64,000 nucleotides of DNA from Congeria kusceri (taxonomy: Eukaryota > Mollusca > Bivalvia > Myida > Dreissenidae), in the NCBI GenBank assembly GCA_027627225.1, contig CM051040.1, positions 23,808,134-23,872,133 of the forward strand, read 5' to 3'. A program made the translations under genes and the position numbers. The notes below the pieces were generated by a model. It was given only the letters and a program-made list of their open reading frames with translations. It was not told the origin of the DNA and did no database searches. Every line of letters starts with the position of its first letter. The first letter of the stretch is position 1. Below, piece by piece: positions 22,139-36,400 of this stretch.

Positions 22139-23565
22139 ATATATATATATGTATCTTTGATATATAGTTCTGTTAGTACGGGTTAGTGATAGCTTATTAA
22201 TTACTTTTGTATTGCTGTAAATTGTATTTCATTGCAACGTATTGTGTTATTATTTTAATGCTAATTGATATCTATGCGTCCATACTTGTTTTGTAATGAT
22301 TGTTTATATTAAGGCATTTGCCACTTGACCGCCATACGAGCAACGTCTTAGTAAATAAATATATATATCTTTGATATATAGTTCTGTTATTACAGTCCCT
22401 GAACGAACCCATTATAAATACTTGCCGAGGGCTACGTCGACATACATTTGGTTTTGTTCAATGTCCAATTTGCAAAAAAATGTTTCTACAGTAGTTGGTT
22501 CGTGTTAATAAATTGTAGGCTTACGAACATTCTTTAGTAAATTACACGTTTATAATCGAATTTTAATATTGAAACAGATTTCAAACGTTGTCGATTAATA
22601 GCAAACAACGGCGCCATTCAGTGATTTCCGTCAATCTTTATACTTAGGGTGACATGCATTTCTAATCGCTCTTTTGTGTAATGTGTATGTTATATAGAAA
22701 TACAATTATATGCAGCGAACAAAAGTCCGTCGAATTGTATTCTAATGAAATTATTAGTTGTTGTTTCGATATGTTCAATATCCATCCAAAACATAAAACT
22801 CCTTACATTATGGAAACCGTCTACGGTCACGTTCACTTTATGACATATTTATTCAATTTAGTACTATATATATATTCCAAGACGGTTTACCTTCGTTTTC
22901 TAATTAAGGAAACCATATATAATCCTCCCATGATATTGTTACTAATGTGTTATTCTTTTCAAAGAGATAGCACAATACATATGAGGCGTGTGGTGGGAAA
23001 ACCGGCCTAATGCATGTGCGTAAAGTGTCGTCCCGGATCAGCCTGTGCAGTCCGCACAGGCTAATCCAGGACGGCACTTTCCGCCTACAGTGGATTTATG
23101 TTTAGAAGAGACTTCCTTGAAACAGAAAATACCATAAAATAGGAAAGTGTCGTTCTGGATTAGCCTGTGCGGACTGCAGAGGCCAATCCGGAAAGACACT
23201 TTACGCACATGCATTAAGCCCGGTTATATGTTGTTTTGTTTAATTGAAACCATTACATGTACATTGACATATGTACACAAATTTAATGATTAGATAGTTC
23301 ACTCGGTTAATTTATATCTAATTGATATGTGTTTAAAAGTCCATTAGACTTGACACTTTAAACATTTTATGAGTCAAAGTAGCCCAGTTTATGTCACTGA
23401 TTTCTACATATAGTGACTATATGCAAATTGTTTCGGATTTTGTATAAAGCGAGTGTTTTGCATAAAATCAAGCAAAAACTAGTCGTACAGACACTCGAAG
23501 AAATCGAATTTATTGATGCTCCATTTTCTTTTACCTATCATCTTACTTTACTCTGATTATAATAA
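20756..23565. other. Intergenic between A2 and gene B
   Basis: No gene was recognised. It holds an AT dinucleotide run (22098-22150), a duplicated segment with GCCACTTGACCGCCATA at about 22065 and 22316, and a fold-back element at 22978-23226. Confidence 0.5.
22978..23226. mobile_element. Fold-back (MITE-like) element copy 2
   Basis: Starts ATGAGGCGTGTGGTGGG and carries both arms (GCCTGTGCAGTCCGCACAGG and its counterpart). It ends at ATGCATTAAGCCCGG without the last bases of the inverted end. Confidence 0.75.
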
Positions 23566-23571
23566 GCTCGC

Positions 23572-23842
23572 CCAATATATTACATACTAGGATCCAATAT
23601 ATTACATACTAGGATCCAATATATTACATACTAGGATCCAATATATTACATACTAGGATCCAATATATTACATACTAGGATCCAATATATTGCATACTAG
23701 GATCCAATATATTACATACAAGGATCCAATATATTACATACTAGGGTCCAATATATTACATACTAGGATCCAATATATTACATACTAGGATCCAATATAT
23801 TACATAATAGGATCCAATATATTACATACTAGGATCCAATGA
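23572..23842. repeat. 22-bp minisatellite, about 12 copies
   Basis: Unit GATCCAATATATTACATACT plus AG, nearly perfect across about 12 copies. It lies 350 bp beyond the 3' end of gene B. Confidence 0.9.
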
Positions 23843-24193
23843 TGACCGATATAAGGTTATCTTCTGATAAACACTGTACATTTTAAACTAAAAATGGTTT
23901 ATTTTTTCTATAAATATACAATGATTGATTAATAGCATTTTATTTGCTAAAACGATTGAGTTCAACTGCCATAAACAAAATCAAACTTGAATTCTAAGTT
24001 ATATAATATAATAATAACCATTTTTCGTGTTATCGTACATATTCAAAAATTTAGTTCATGTGAAATTCATTCCACGTGTTACATGGACACGATTAATATG
24101 GAACCGACTGTATAACATCTCTGAAGGACACAGGGCCAAAGTCTAGCAATCAGTACACTGCTGCGCTGCTTTCTATCCATGTGTTACCACGTG

Positions 24194-24417
24194 TTACAAA
24201 GACATCATTAACATGAACGCCACTGTAAGACATATCTGCATGGCATATGGTCGTCCTTGTGCAGTCGGTCCACTATTGTGCTGCTCCGGGCGGGCGGTAG
24301 AAGAGCCGCGGATGCGCCGAGAGCCAATGGTAGACGGCGCTGTGGTGGTGCAGACCGGAAGTCCCTTCTCCCAGGGCATCCTCGATATAGCAGTGACGTT
24401 CCAACTTGGGTCAGAGT
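24194..24417 (-). CDS. Gene B exon 11: Thr/Pro-rich C-terminus with hydrophobic tail
   Basis: Begins SDPSWNVTAISRMPWEKGLP, continues VCTTTAPST and a polar linker, and ends MQICLTVAFMLMMSL with TAA at 24194-24196. The hydrophobic end suggests a GPI-anchor signal. The paralogous exons in C and D share the RMPWExGLPxCTT core. Plus-strand ORFs here are shadows. Confidence 0.75.
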
Positions 24418-27400
24418 CTGCAAACATTGTATTAAACTGTTTTATCACAAAAAACAACACAGTCACATGAAGATGAATAACAACAGTAGGATGCTAATAA
24501 TACTCGTAAATAGACAATATAATAAACCTTCAGATGTATTATGATCAGTAGCAGAGAAACGTTTATTACCAACAAAATGTCCCACTTATTTCTGACATGT
24601 GACCAATCATCTACATGACTACAACACAACATGAAAGCCACTAAACTTTTATGAAACAAAAGCGCGCTGGGTCAATGGAATTGTCAGTGCAACGTAAACA
24701 CGTACGAAGGGAGGCCTGTTTATAAAACATCATTATCTGTACATCTTTCATTTAGTAATACAACACATGAATGAGTCCAAGGGATGATGTGGAGTGTTCA
24801 GGCATACTGCTGTACACCTGTGCGATCAAAGTAAACCAGAAGTTGACTTACACATGTAAAGTACTAGTAGATATGCAAGAAACTTTCGGGAATATACTTA
24901 TTTCATTTTAACTATCCGGAGAAATATCATACATGTATATACACGTATTTCATTTCCAGTAAAGCGAAAAAAAAAGTTTTTTATTTCAGTTAATATCATA
25001 TTCTCAATGTTCAAACTTGTACGTGTACTAATGAAATTGAATAAAATATATTTAAACTAAACTTGTTAACGTACTAGCCTAATTATATGTGTTAATCAGA
25101 TTTGGCCTTAAGTGCGGCCATACACTTGATTCGCTCTGTATGTCGTTACACTACATACACGGACAGACGTTGCACCCCCAAGGACACCGGAACATCGTTT
25201 CTAGGTTCGTGCTGCACGTGCCGCGTAGGGATGTCGAGCATTCAGGGTCGCTGTCATTGGTACCCACGCATTTCACTGAAAATTAAGAAATAATGTTTGA
25301 TTTTTAGTTGTTTATCTGTAAAAAACAACGATTCTGAGTTCTGTGGAATTTAAGTGGTTTAATAAACGCGCATCAGAACGAAAACCAAATAGTCTGCAAA
25401 TGCAATGCGAACTTTATTTTATAGTTTCAGAACTACTTTTTCGAGTTGTTTATCGGCAGTTTAAAGACGATTTTGTTCTTCTTTGTCTTTAGAAAATGCT
25501 TGCCATGTTAGAATGAAATATAAAGCATCTTATATTTTGCTGTCTATTTAACACTACAATATACAAGTACAAAGTATTTGGTACATTACAGTATTGAATA
25601 ATACGTGAACAAACGTAATTCTTGACAAAGTTCCAAATTATGTTTAAAAAGGTGCCATTTGTCAAGGATCCAAATAGTTACAAAACATCGCCGGATTACA
25701 TAATGACATACATATAAGCATAATTATGTAAGCAAAAATGTTCAAACAAGAATAGATAGTATAAAATATTTTTACTACCTTTTAACTTTTAATAATCATA
25801 GGAACCACTTTTATACAATGTAGTTAAATGTAAGAATAATGATACTCCAGAGATATTACCAGGAGAAAAACCCTTATTAACATCCGCTGGTCCTTTAGCC
25901 ATTTGCCTATACAATACAGGACAATACGTACAACACAACAAGACCCTGTAAGTACCTACATGAGCACACACACTGTCATTGAGACTTAGCACTTTTATAC
26001 CATTGAAGTTCAGGCCACGCAAGCTGCAGTATATACCTACATGAGCACACACACTGTCATTGAGACTTAGCACTTTTATACCATTGAAGTTAAGACCATG
26101 GAAGCTGAAGTAAGTACCTACGTGAGCACACACACTGTCATTGAGACTTAGCACTTTTATACCATTGAAGTTAAGACCATGTAAGCTGAAGTAAGTACCT
26201 ACGTGAGCACACACGCTGTCATTGAGACTTAGCAATTTTATACCATTGTAGTTAAGACCATGTAAGCTGAAGTAAGTACCTACGTGAGCACACACACTGT
26301 CATTGAGACTTAGCACTTTTATACCATTGAAGTTCAGACCACGCTAGCTGCAGTATATACCTACATGAGCACACACACTGTCATTGAGACTTAGCACTTT
26401 TATACCATTGAAGTTAAGACCATGTAAGCTGAAGTAAGTACCTACGTGAGCACACACGCTGTCATTGAGACTTAGCAATTTTATACCATTGTAGTTAAGA
26501 CCATGTAAGCTGAAGTAAGTACCCACGTGAGCACACACACTGTCATTGAGACTTAGCACTTTTATACCATTGAAGTTAAGACCATGTAAGCTGCAGTAAG
26601 TACCTACGTGAGCTCACACGCTGTCATTGAGACTTAGCAATTTTATACCATTGAAGTTAAGACCATGTAAGCTGCAGTAAGTACCTACATGAGCACACAC
26701 ACTGTCATTGAGACTTAGCACTTTTATACCATTGAAGTTAAGACCATGTAAGCTGAAGTAAGTACCTACGTGAGCACAAACACTGTCATTGAGACACAGC
26801 ACTTTTATACTATTGAAGTTAAGACCATGTAAGCTGCAGTATATACCCACATGAGCACACACACTGTCATTGAGACATAGCACTTTTATACCATTGAAGT
26901 TAAGACCACGTAAGCTGAAGTATATACCTACATGAGCACACACACTGTCATTGAGACTTAGCACTTTTATACCATTGAAGTTAAGACCACGTAAGCTGAA
27001 GTATATACCTACGTGAGCACACACACTGTCATTGAGACTTAGCACTTTTATACTATTGAAGTTAAGACCACGTAAGCTGAAGCATATACCTACATGAGCA
27101 CACACACTGTCATCGAGACAGCACTTTTATACTATTGTAGTTAAGACCATGTAAGCTGCAGAATATACCTACATGAGCACACACACTGCCATTGAGACTT
27201 AGCACTTTTATACTATTGAAGTTAAGACCACGTAAGCTGGAGTAAGTACCTACGTCAGCACACACACTGTCATTGAGACTTAGCACTTTTATACTAATGA
27301 AGTTAAGACCATGGAAGCTGAAGTATATACCTACATGAGCACACACACTGTCATTGAGACTTAGCACTTTTATACCATTGAAGTTAAGACCATGTAAGCT

Positions 27401-30400
27401 GCAGTATATACCTACATGAGCAAACACACTGTCATTGAGACTTAGCACGTTTAAACTATTGAAGTTAAGACCATGTAAGCTGCAGTAAGTACCTACATGA
27501 GCACACACACTGTCATTGAGACTTAGCACTTTTAAACTATTGAAGTTAAGACCATGTAAGCTGCAGTAAGAACCTACGTGAGCACACACACTGTCATTGA
27601 GACTTAGCACTTTTATACCATTGAAGTTAAGACCATGTAAGATGAAGTATATAGCTACATGAGCACACACACTGTCATTGAGACTTAGCAATTTTATACC
27701 ATTGAAGTTAAGACCATGTAAGCTGCAGTAAGTACCTACGTGAGCACACACACTGCCATTGAGACTTAGCACTTTTATACCATTGAAGTTAAGACCATGT
27801 AAGCTGAAGTATATACCTACATGAACACACAGACTCTCATTGAGACTTAGCACTTTTATACCATTGAAGTTAAGACCACGTAAGCTGAAGTATATACTTG
27901 CATGAGCACACACACTGTCATTGAGACTTAGCACTTTTATACCATTGAAGTTAAGACCACGTAAGCTGAAGTATATACCTACATGAGCACACACACTGTC
28001 ATTGAGACTTAGCACTTTTATACCATTGAAGTTAAGACCATGTAAGCTGCAGTATATACCTACATGAGCACATACACTGTCATGGAGACTTAGCACTTTT
28101 AAACTAATGAAGTTAAGACCATGTAAGCTGCAGTATGTACCTACATGAGCACACACACTGTCATTGAGACTTAGCACTTTTATACCACTGAAGTTAAGAC
28201 AATGTAAGCTGCGGTAAGTACCTACGTGAGCACACACTGTCATTGAGACTTAGCATTTTTATACCATTGAAGTTAAGACCATGTAAGCTGCAGTATATAC
28301 CTACGTGAGCACAAACACTGTCATTGAGACTTAGCACTGTTATGCTATTGAAGTTAAGACCATGTAAGCTGCAGTATATACCTACATGAGCACACACACT
28401 GTCATTGAAACTTAGCACTTTTATACCATTGAAGTTAAGACCATGTAAGCTGCAGTGTATACCTACATGAGCGTACACACACTGTCATTGAGACTTAGCG
28501 CTTTTATATTATTGAAGATAAGACCATGTAAGCTGAAGTAAGTACCTACGTGAGCACACGCACTGTCATTGAGACTTAGCACTTTAATACTATTGAAGTT
28601 AAGACCATGTAAGCTGCAGTAATTACCTACGTGAGCACACACAATGTCATTGAGACTTAGCACTTTTGTATTATTGAAGTTAAGACCATGTAAGCTGCAG
28701 TAAGTACCTACGTGAGCACACACTGTCATTTAGACTTAGCACTTTTATACTATTGAAGTTAAGACCACGTAAGCTGAACTAAGTACCTACGTGAGCACAC
28801 ACACTGTCATTGAGACTTAGCACTTTTATACCATTGAAGTTAAGACCATGAAAGCTGCAGTATATACCTACATGAGCACACACACTGTCATTGAGACTTA
28901 ACACTTTTATACCATTGAAGTTAAGACCATGTAAGCTGCGGTATATACCTACATGAGCACACACACTGTCATTGAGACTTAGCACTTTTATACGATAGAA
29001 GTTAAGACCACGTAAGCTGCAGTATATACCTACGTGAGCACACCCTGTCATTGAAACTTAGCACTTTTATACTATTGAAGTTAAGACCATGTAAGCTGCA
29101 GTAAGTACCTACGTGAGCACACACTGTCATTGAGACTTAGCACTTTTATACTATTGAAGTTAAGACCATATAAGCTGCAGTATATGCCTACATGAGCACA
29201 CACACTGTCATTGAGACTTAGCACTTTTATACCATTGAAGTTAAGAACATGTAAGCTGAAGTAAGTACCTACGTGAGCACACACTGTCATTGAGACATAG
29301 CACTTTTATACTATTGAAGTTAAGACCATGTAAGCTGGAGTAAATACCTACGTGTGCACACACTGTCATTGAGACTTAGCACTTTTATACTATTAAAGTT
29401 AAGACCATGTTTGCTGCAGTATATACCTACGTGAGCACACACACTGTCATTGAGACTTAGCACTTTTATACTATTGAACTTAAGACTATGTAAGCTGCAG
29501 TATATACCTACGTGAGCACACACTGTCATTGAGACTTAGCACTTTTATACTATTGAAGTTAAGACCACGTAAGCTGGAGTAAGTACCTACGTGAGCACAC
29601 ACTGTCATTGAGGCTTAGCACTTTTATACTATTGAAGTAAATACCATGTAAGCTGCAGTATATACCTACGTGAGCACACACGGTCATTGAGACTGAGCAC
29701 TTTGATACTATAGAAGTTAAGACCATGTAAGCTGCAGTATATACCTACGTGAGCACACCCTGTCATTGAGACGTAGCACTTTTATACTATTGAAGTTAAG
29801 ACTATGTAAGCTGGAGTAAGTACCTACGTGAGCACACACATTGTCATAGAGACTTAGCACTTTTATACTATTGAAGTTAAGACCATATAAGCTGCAGTAT
29901 ATACCTACGTGAGCACACACACTGTCATTGAGACTTAGCACTTTTTTATCATTGAAGTTAAGACCACGTAAGCTGCAGTAAGTACCTACGTGAGCACACA
30001 CACTGTCATTGAGACTTTCCACTTTTATACTGTTGAAGTTAAGACCACGTAAGCTGCAGTATATACCTACGTGAGCACACACACTGTCATTGAGACTTAG
30101 CACATTTATACTATTGAAATTAAGGCCACGTAAGCTGCAGTAAGTACCTACGTGAGCACACACACTGTCATTTAGACTTAGCACTTTTATACCATTGAAG
30201 TTAAGACCACGTAAGCTGGACTAAGTACCTACGTGAGCACACACACTGTCATTGAGACTTAGCACTTTTATACCATTGAAGTTAAGACCACGTAAGCTGC
30301 AGTAAGTACCTACGTGAGCACACACACTGTCATTGAGACTTAGCAGTTTTATACCATTGAAGTTAAGACCATGTAAGCTGCAGTATATACGTACATGAGC

Positions 30401-33400
30401 ACACACACTGTCATTGAGACTTAGCACTTTTATACCATTGAAGTTAAGGCCATGTAAGCTGCTGTATATACCTAAATGAGCACACACACTGTCATTGAGA
30501 CTTAGCACTTTTATACTATTGAAGTTAAGACCACGTAAGCTGCAGTATATACCTACGTGAGCACACACACTGTCATTGAGACTTAGCACTTTTATACTAT
30601 TGAAGTTAAGACCACGTAAGCTGCAGTATAGACCTCCGTGAGCACACACACTGTCATTGAGACTTAGCACGTTTATTCGTTGGAAGTTAAGACCACGTAA
30701 GCTGCTGTAAGTGCCTACGTGAGCACACACACTGTCATTGAGACTTAGCACGTTTATACCATTGAAGTTAAGACCACGTAAGCCGCAGTAAGTACCTACG
30801 TGTGCACACACACTGACATTAAGACTTAGCACTTTTAAACTATTGAAGTTAAGACCACGTAAGCTGCAGTATATACCTACGTGAGCACACACACTGTAAT
30901 TGAGACTGAGCACTTTTATACCATTGAAGTTAAGACCACGTAAGCTGCAGTAAATACCTATGTGTGCACACACACTGTCATTGAGACTTAGCAATTTTAT
31001 ACTATTGAAGATAAGACCACGAAAGCTGCAGTATATACCTACATGAGCACACACACTGTCATTGAGACATAGCACTTTTATACCATTGAAGTTAAGACCA
31101 CGTAAGCTGCTGTAAGTACCTACGTGAGCACACACACTGTCATTGGGAATTAGCACTTTTATTCCATTGAAGTTAAGACCACGTAAGCTCGAACAAGGAC
31201 CTACGTGAGCGCTCACACTGTCATTGAGACTTAGCACTTTTATACCATTGAAGTTAAGACCATGTAAGCTGAAGTAAGTACTACGCGAGCACACACACTG
31301 TCATTGAGACTTAGCACTTTTATACCATTGTAGTTAAGACCATGTAAGCTGAAGTAAGTACCTACGTGTGCACACACTGTCATTGAGACACAGCACTTTT
31401 ATACTATTGAAGTTAAGACCATGTAAGATGGAGTAAATACCTACGTGAGCACGCACTGTCATTGAGACTTAGCACTTTTATACTATTGAAGTTAAGACCA
31501 TGTTTGCTGCAGTGTATACCTACGTGAGCACATACACTGTCATTGAGACTTAGCACTTTTATACTATTGAACTTAAGACCATGTAAGCTGCAGTATATAC
31601 CTACGTGAGCACACACTGTCATTGAGACTTAGCACTTTTATACTATTGAAGTTAAGACCACGTAAGCTGGAGTAAGTACCTACGTGAGCACACACTGTCA
31701 TTGAGGCTTAGCACTTTTATACTATTGAAGTAAATACCATGTAAGCTGCAGTATATACCTACGTGAGCACACACGGTCATTGAGACTGAGCACTTTGATA
31801 CTATAGAAGTTAAGACCATGTAAGCTGCAGTATATACCTACGTGAGCACACCCTGTCATTGAGACGTAGCACTTTTATACTATTGAAGTTAAGACTATGT
31901 AAGCTGGAGTAAGTACCTACGTGAGCACACACATTGTCATAGAGACTTAGCACTTTTATACTATTGAAGTTAAGACCATATAAGCTGCAGTATATACCTA
32001 CGTGAGCACACACACTGTCATTGAGACTTAGCACTTTTTTATCATTGAAGTTAAGACCACGTAAGCTGCAGTAAGTACCTACGTGAGCACACACACTGTC
32101 ATTGAGACTTTCCACTTTTATACTGTTGAAGTTAAGACCACGTAAGCTGCAGTATATACCTACGTGAGCACACACACTGTCATTGAGACTTAGCACATTT
32201 ATACTATTGAAATTAAGGCCACGTAAGCTGCAGTAAGTACCTACGTGAGCACACACACTGTCATTTAGACTTAGCACTTTTATACCATTGAAGTTAAGAC
32301 CACGTAAGCTGGACTAAGTACCTACGTGAGCACACACACTGTCATTGAGACTTAGCACTTTTATACCATTGAAGTTAAGACCACGTAAGCTGCAGTAAGT
32401 ACCTACGTGAGCACACACACTGTCATTGAGACTTAGCAGTTTTATACCATTGAAGTTAAGACCATGTAAGCTGCAGTATATACGTACATGAGCACACACA
32501 CTGTCATTGAGACTTAGCACTTTTATACCATTGAAGTTAAGGCCATGTAAGCTGCTGTATATACCTAAATGAGCACACACACTGTCATTGAGACTTAGCA
32601 CTTTTATACTATTGAAGTTAAGACCACGTAAGCTGCAGTATATACCTACGTGAGCACACACACTGTCATTGAGACTTAGCACTTTTATACTATTGAAGTT
32701 AAGACCACGTAAGCTGCAGTATAGACCTCCGTGAGCACACACACTGTCATTGAGACTTAGCACGTTTATTCGTTGGAAGTTAAGACCACGTAAGCTGCTG
32801 TAAGTGCCTACGTGAGCACACACACTGTCATTGAGACTTAGCACGTTTATACCATTGAAGTTAAGACCACGTAAGCCGCAGTAAGTACCTACGTGTGCAC
32901 ACACACTGACATTAAGACTTAGCACTTTTAAACTATTGAAGTTAAGACCACGTAAGCTGCAGTATATACCTACGTGAGCACACACACTGTAATTGAGACT
33001 GAGCACTTTTATACCATTGAAGTTAAGACCACGTAAGCTGCAGTAAATACCTATGTGTGCACACACACTGTCATTGAGACTTAGCAATATTATACTATTG
33101 AAGATAAGACCACGAAAGCTGCAGTATATACCTACATGAGCACACACACTGTCATTGAGACATAGCACTTTTATACCATTGAAGTTAAGACCACGTAAGC
33201 TGCTGTAAGTACCTACGTGAGCACACACACTGTCATTGGGAATTAGCACTTTTATTCCATTGAAGTTAAGACCACGTAAGCTCGAACAAGGACCTACGTG
33301 AGCGCTCACACTGTCATTGAGACTTAGCACTTTTATACCATTGAAGTTAAGACCATGTAAGCTGAAGTAAGTACTACGCGAGCACACACACTGTCATTGA

Positions 33401-36400
33401 GACTTAGCACTTTTATACCATTGTAGTTAAGACCATGTAAGCTGAAGTAAGTACCTACGTGTGCACACACTGTCATTGAGACACAGCACTTTTATACTAT
33501 TGAAGTTAAGACCATGTAAGATGGAGTAAATACCTACGTGAGCACACACTGTCATTGAGACTTAGCACTTTTATACTATTGAAGTTAAGACCATGTTTGC
33601 TGCAGTGTATACCTACGTGAGCACATACACTGTCATTGAGACTTAGCACTTTTATACTATTGAACTTAAGACCATGTAAGCTGCAGTATATACCTACGTG
33701 AGCACACACTGTCATTGAGACTTAGCACTTTTATACTATTGAAGTTAAGACCACGTAAGCTGGAGTAAGTACCTACGTGAGCACACACTGTCATTGAGGC
33801 TTAGCACTTTTATACTATTGAAGTAAAGACCATGTAAGCTGCAGTAAGTACCTACGTGAGCACACACGGTCATTGAGACTGAGCACTTTGATACTATAGA
33901 AGTTAAGACCATGTAAGCTGCAGTATATACCTACGAGAGCACACCCTGTCATTGAGACGTAGCACTTTTATACTATTGAAGTTAAGACCATGTAAGCTGG
34001 AGTAAGTACCTACGTGAGCACACACATTGTCATAGAGACTTAGCACTTTTATACTATTGAAGTTAAGACCATATAAGCTGCAGTATATACCTACGTTTGC
34101 ACACACACTGTCATTGAGACTTAGCACTTTTATATCAATGAAGTTAAGACCACGTAAGCTGCAGTAAGTACCTACGTGAGCACACACACTGTCATTGAGA
34201 CTTTCCACTTTTATACTATTGAAGTGAAGACCACGTAAGCTGCAGTATATACCTACGTGAGCACACACACTGTCATTGAGACTTAGCACATTTAGACTAT
34301 TGAAATTAAGACCACGTAAGCTGCAGTAAGTACCTACGTGAGCACACACACTGTCATTTAGACTTAGCACTTTTATACCATTGAAGTTAAGACCACGTAA
34401 GCTGGACTAAGTACCTACGTGAGCACACACACTGTCATTGAGACTTAGCACTTTTATACCATTGAAGTTAAGACCACGTAAGCTGCAGTAAGTACCTACG
34501 TGAGCACACACACTGTCATTGAGACTTAGCACTTTTATACCATTGAAGTTAAGACCACGTAAGCTGCAGTATATACCTACGTGAGCACACACACTGTCAT
34601 TGGGACTTAGCACATTTATACTATTGAAGATAAGACCACGTAAGCTGGAGTATATACCTACGTGAGCACACACACTGTCATTGAGACTTAGCACATTTAT
34701 ACCATTGAAGTTAAGACCACGTAAGCTGCAGTAAGTACCTACGTGAGCACATAAGCTGGAGTAGGTACATACGTGAGCACACACACTGTCATTGAGACTT
34801 AGCACATTTATACCATTGAAGTTAAGACCATGTAAGCTGCAGTATATACCTACGTGAGCACACACTGTCGTTGAGACTTAGCACTTTTATACCATTGAAG
34901 TTAGACCATGTAAGCTGAAGTAAATACCTACGTGAGCACACACACTGTCATTGATACTTAGCACTTTTATACCATTGAAGTTAAGACCATGTAAGCCGAA
35001 GTAAGTACCTGCGTGAGCACACACACTGTCATTGAGACTTAGCACTTTTATATCATTGAAGTTAAGACCACGTAAGCTGCAGTAAGTACCTAGGTGAGCA
35101 CACACACTGTCATTGAGACTTTCCACTTTTATACTATTGAAGTTAAGACCACGTAAGCTGCAGTATATACCTACGTGAGCACACACACTGTCATTGAGAC
35201 TTAGCACATTTATACTATTGAAGTTAAGACCACGTAAGCTGCAGTAAGTACCTACGTGAGCACACACACTGTCATTTAGACTTAGCACTTTTATACCATT
35301 GAAGTTAAGACCACGTAAGCTGGACTAAGTACCTACGTGAGCACACACACTGTCATTGAGACTTAGCACATTTATACCATTGAAGTTAAGACCACGTAAG
35401 CTGCAGTAAGTACCTACGTGAGCACATAAGCTGGAGTAAGTACCTACGTGAGCACACACACTGTCATTGAGACTTAGCACATTTATACCATTGAAGTTAA
35501 GACCATGTAAGCTGCAGTATATACCTACGTGAGCACACACTGTCGCTGAGACTTAGCACTTTTATACCATTGAAGTTAAGACCACGTAAGCTGGACTAAG
35601 TACCTACGTGAGCACACACACTGTCATTGAGACTTAGCACTTTTATACCATTGAAGTTAAGACCACGTAAGCTGCAGTAAGTACCTACGTGAGCACACAC
35701 ACTGTCATTGAGACTTAGCACTTTTATACCATTGAAGTTAAGACCACGTAAGCTGCAGTATATACCTACGTGAGCACACACACTGTCATTGAGACTTAGC
35801 ACATTTATACCATTGAAGTTAAGACCACGTAAGCTGCAGTAAGTACCTACGTGAGCACATAAGCTGGAGTAAGTACCTACGTGAGCACACACACTGTCAT
35901 TGAGACTTAGCACATTTATACCATTGAAGTTAAGACCATGTAAGCTGCAGTATATTCCTACGTGAGCACACACTGTCGTTGAGACTTAGCACTTTTATAC
36001 CATTGAAGTTAGACCATGTAAGATGAAGTAAATACCTACGTGAGCACACACACTGTCATTGAGACTTAGCACTTTTATACCATTGAAGTTAAGACCATGT
36101 AAGCTGAAGTAAGTACCTACGTGAGCACACACACTGTCATTGAGACCTAGCACTTTTATACCATTGAAGTTAAGACCACGTAAGCTGGAGTAAGTACCTA
36201 CGTGAGCACACACACTGTCATTGAGACTTTGCACTTTTATACTATTGTAGTTAAGACCACGTAAGCTGCAGTATATACCTACGTGAGCACACACACTGTC
36301 ATTGAGACTTAGCACTTTTATACTATTGTAGTTAAGACCCTGTAAGCTGCAGTATATACCTACGTGAGCACACACTGTCATTGAGACTTAGCAATTTTAT

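Noticed and set aside
22681..23010. 109-aa plus-strand ORF
   Set aside because: No recognisable motif, and it runs into a fold-back element.
24213..24544. Plus-strand ORFs of 85 and 95 aa
   Set aside because: They are shadows of the last exon of gene B, which has the paralogous protein motif on the minus strand.
27110..28243. 377-aa ORF made of 27-aa repeats, and its sister ORFs across 25.8-39.1 kb
   Set aside because: They follow from an 81-bp period without stops in one frame. Frame breaks by 79-bp units, absence of splice-linked context, and lack of residue constraint argue against a gene.
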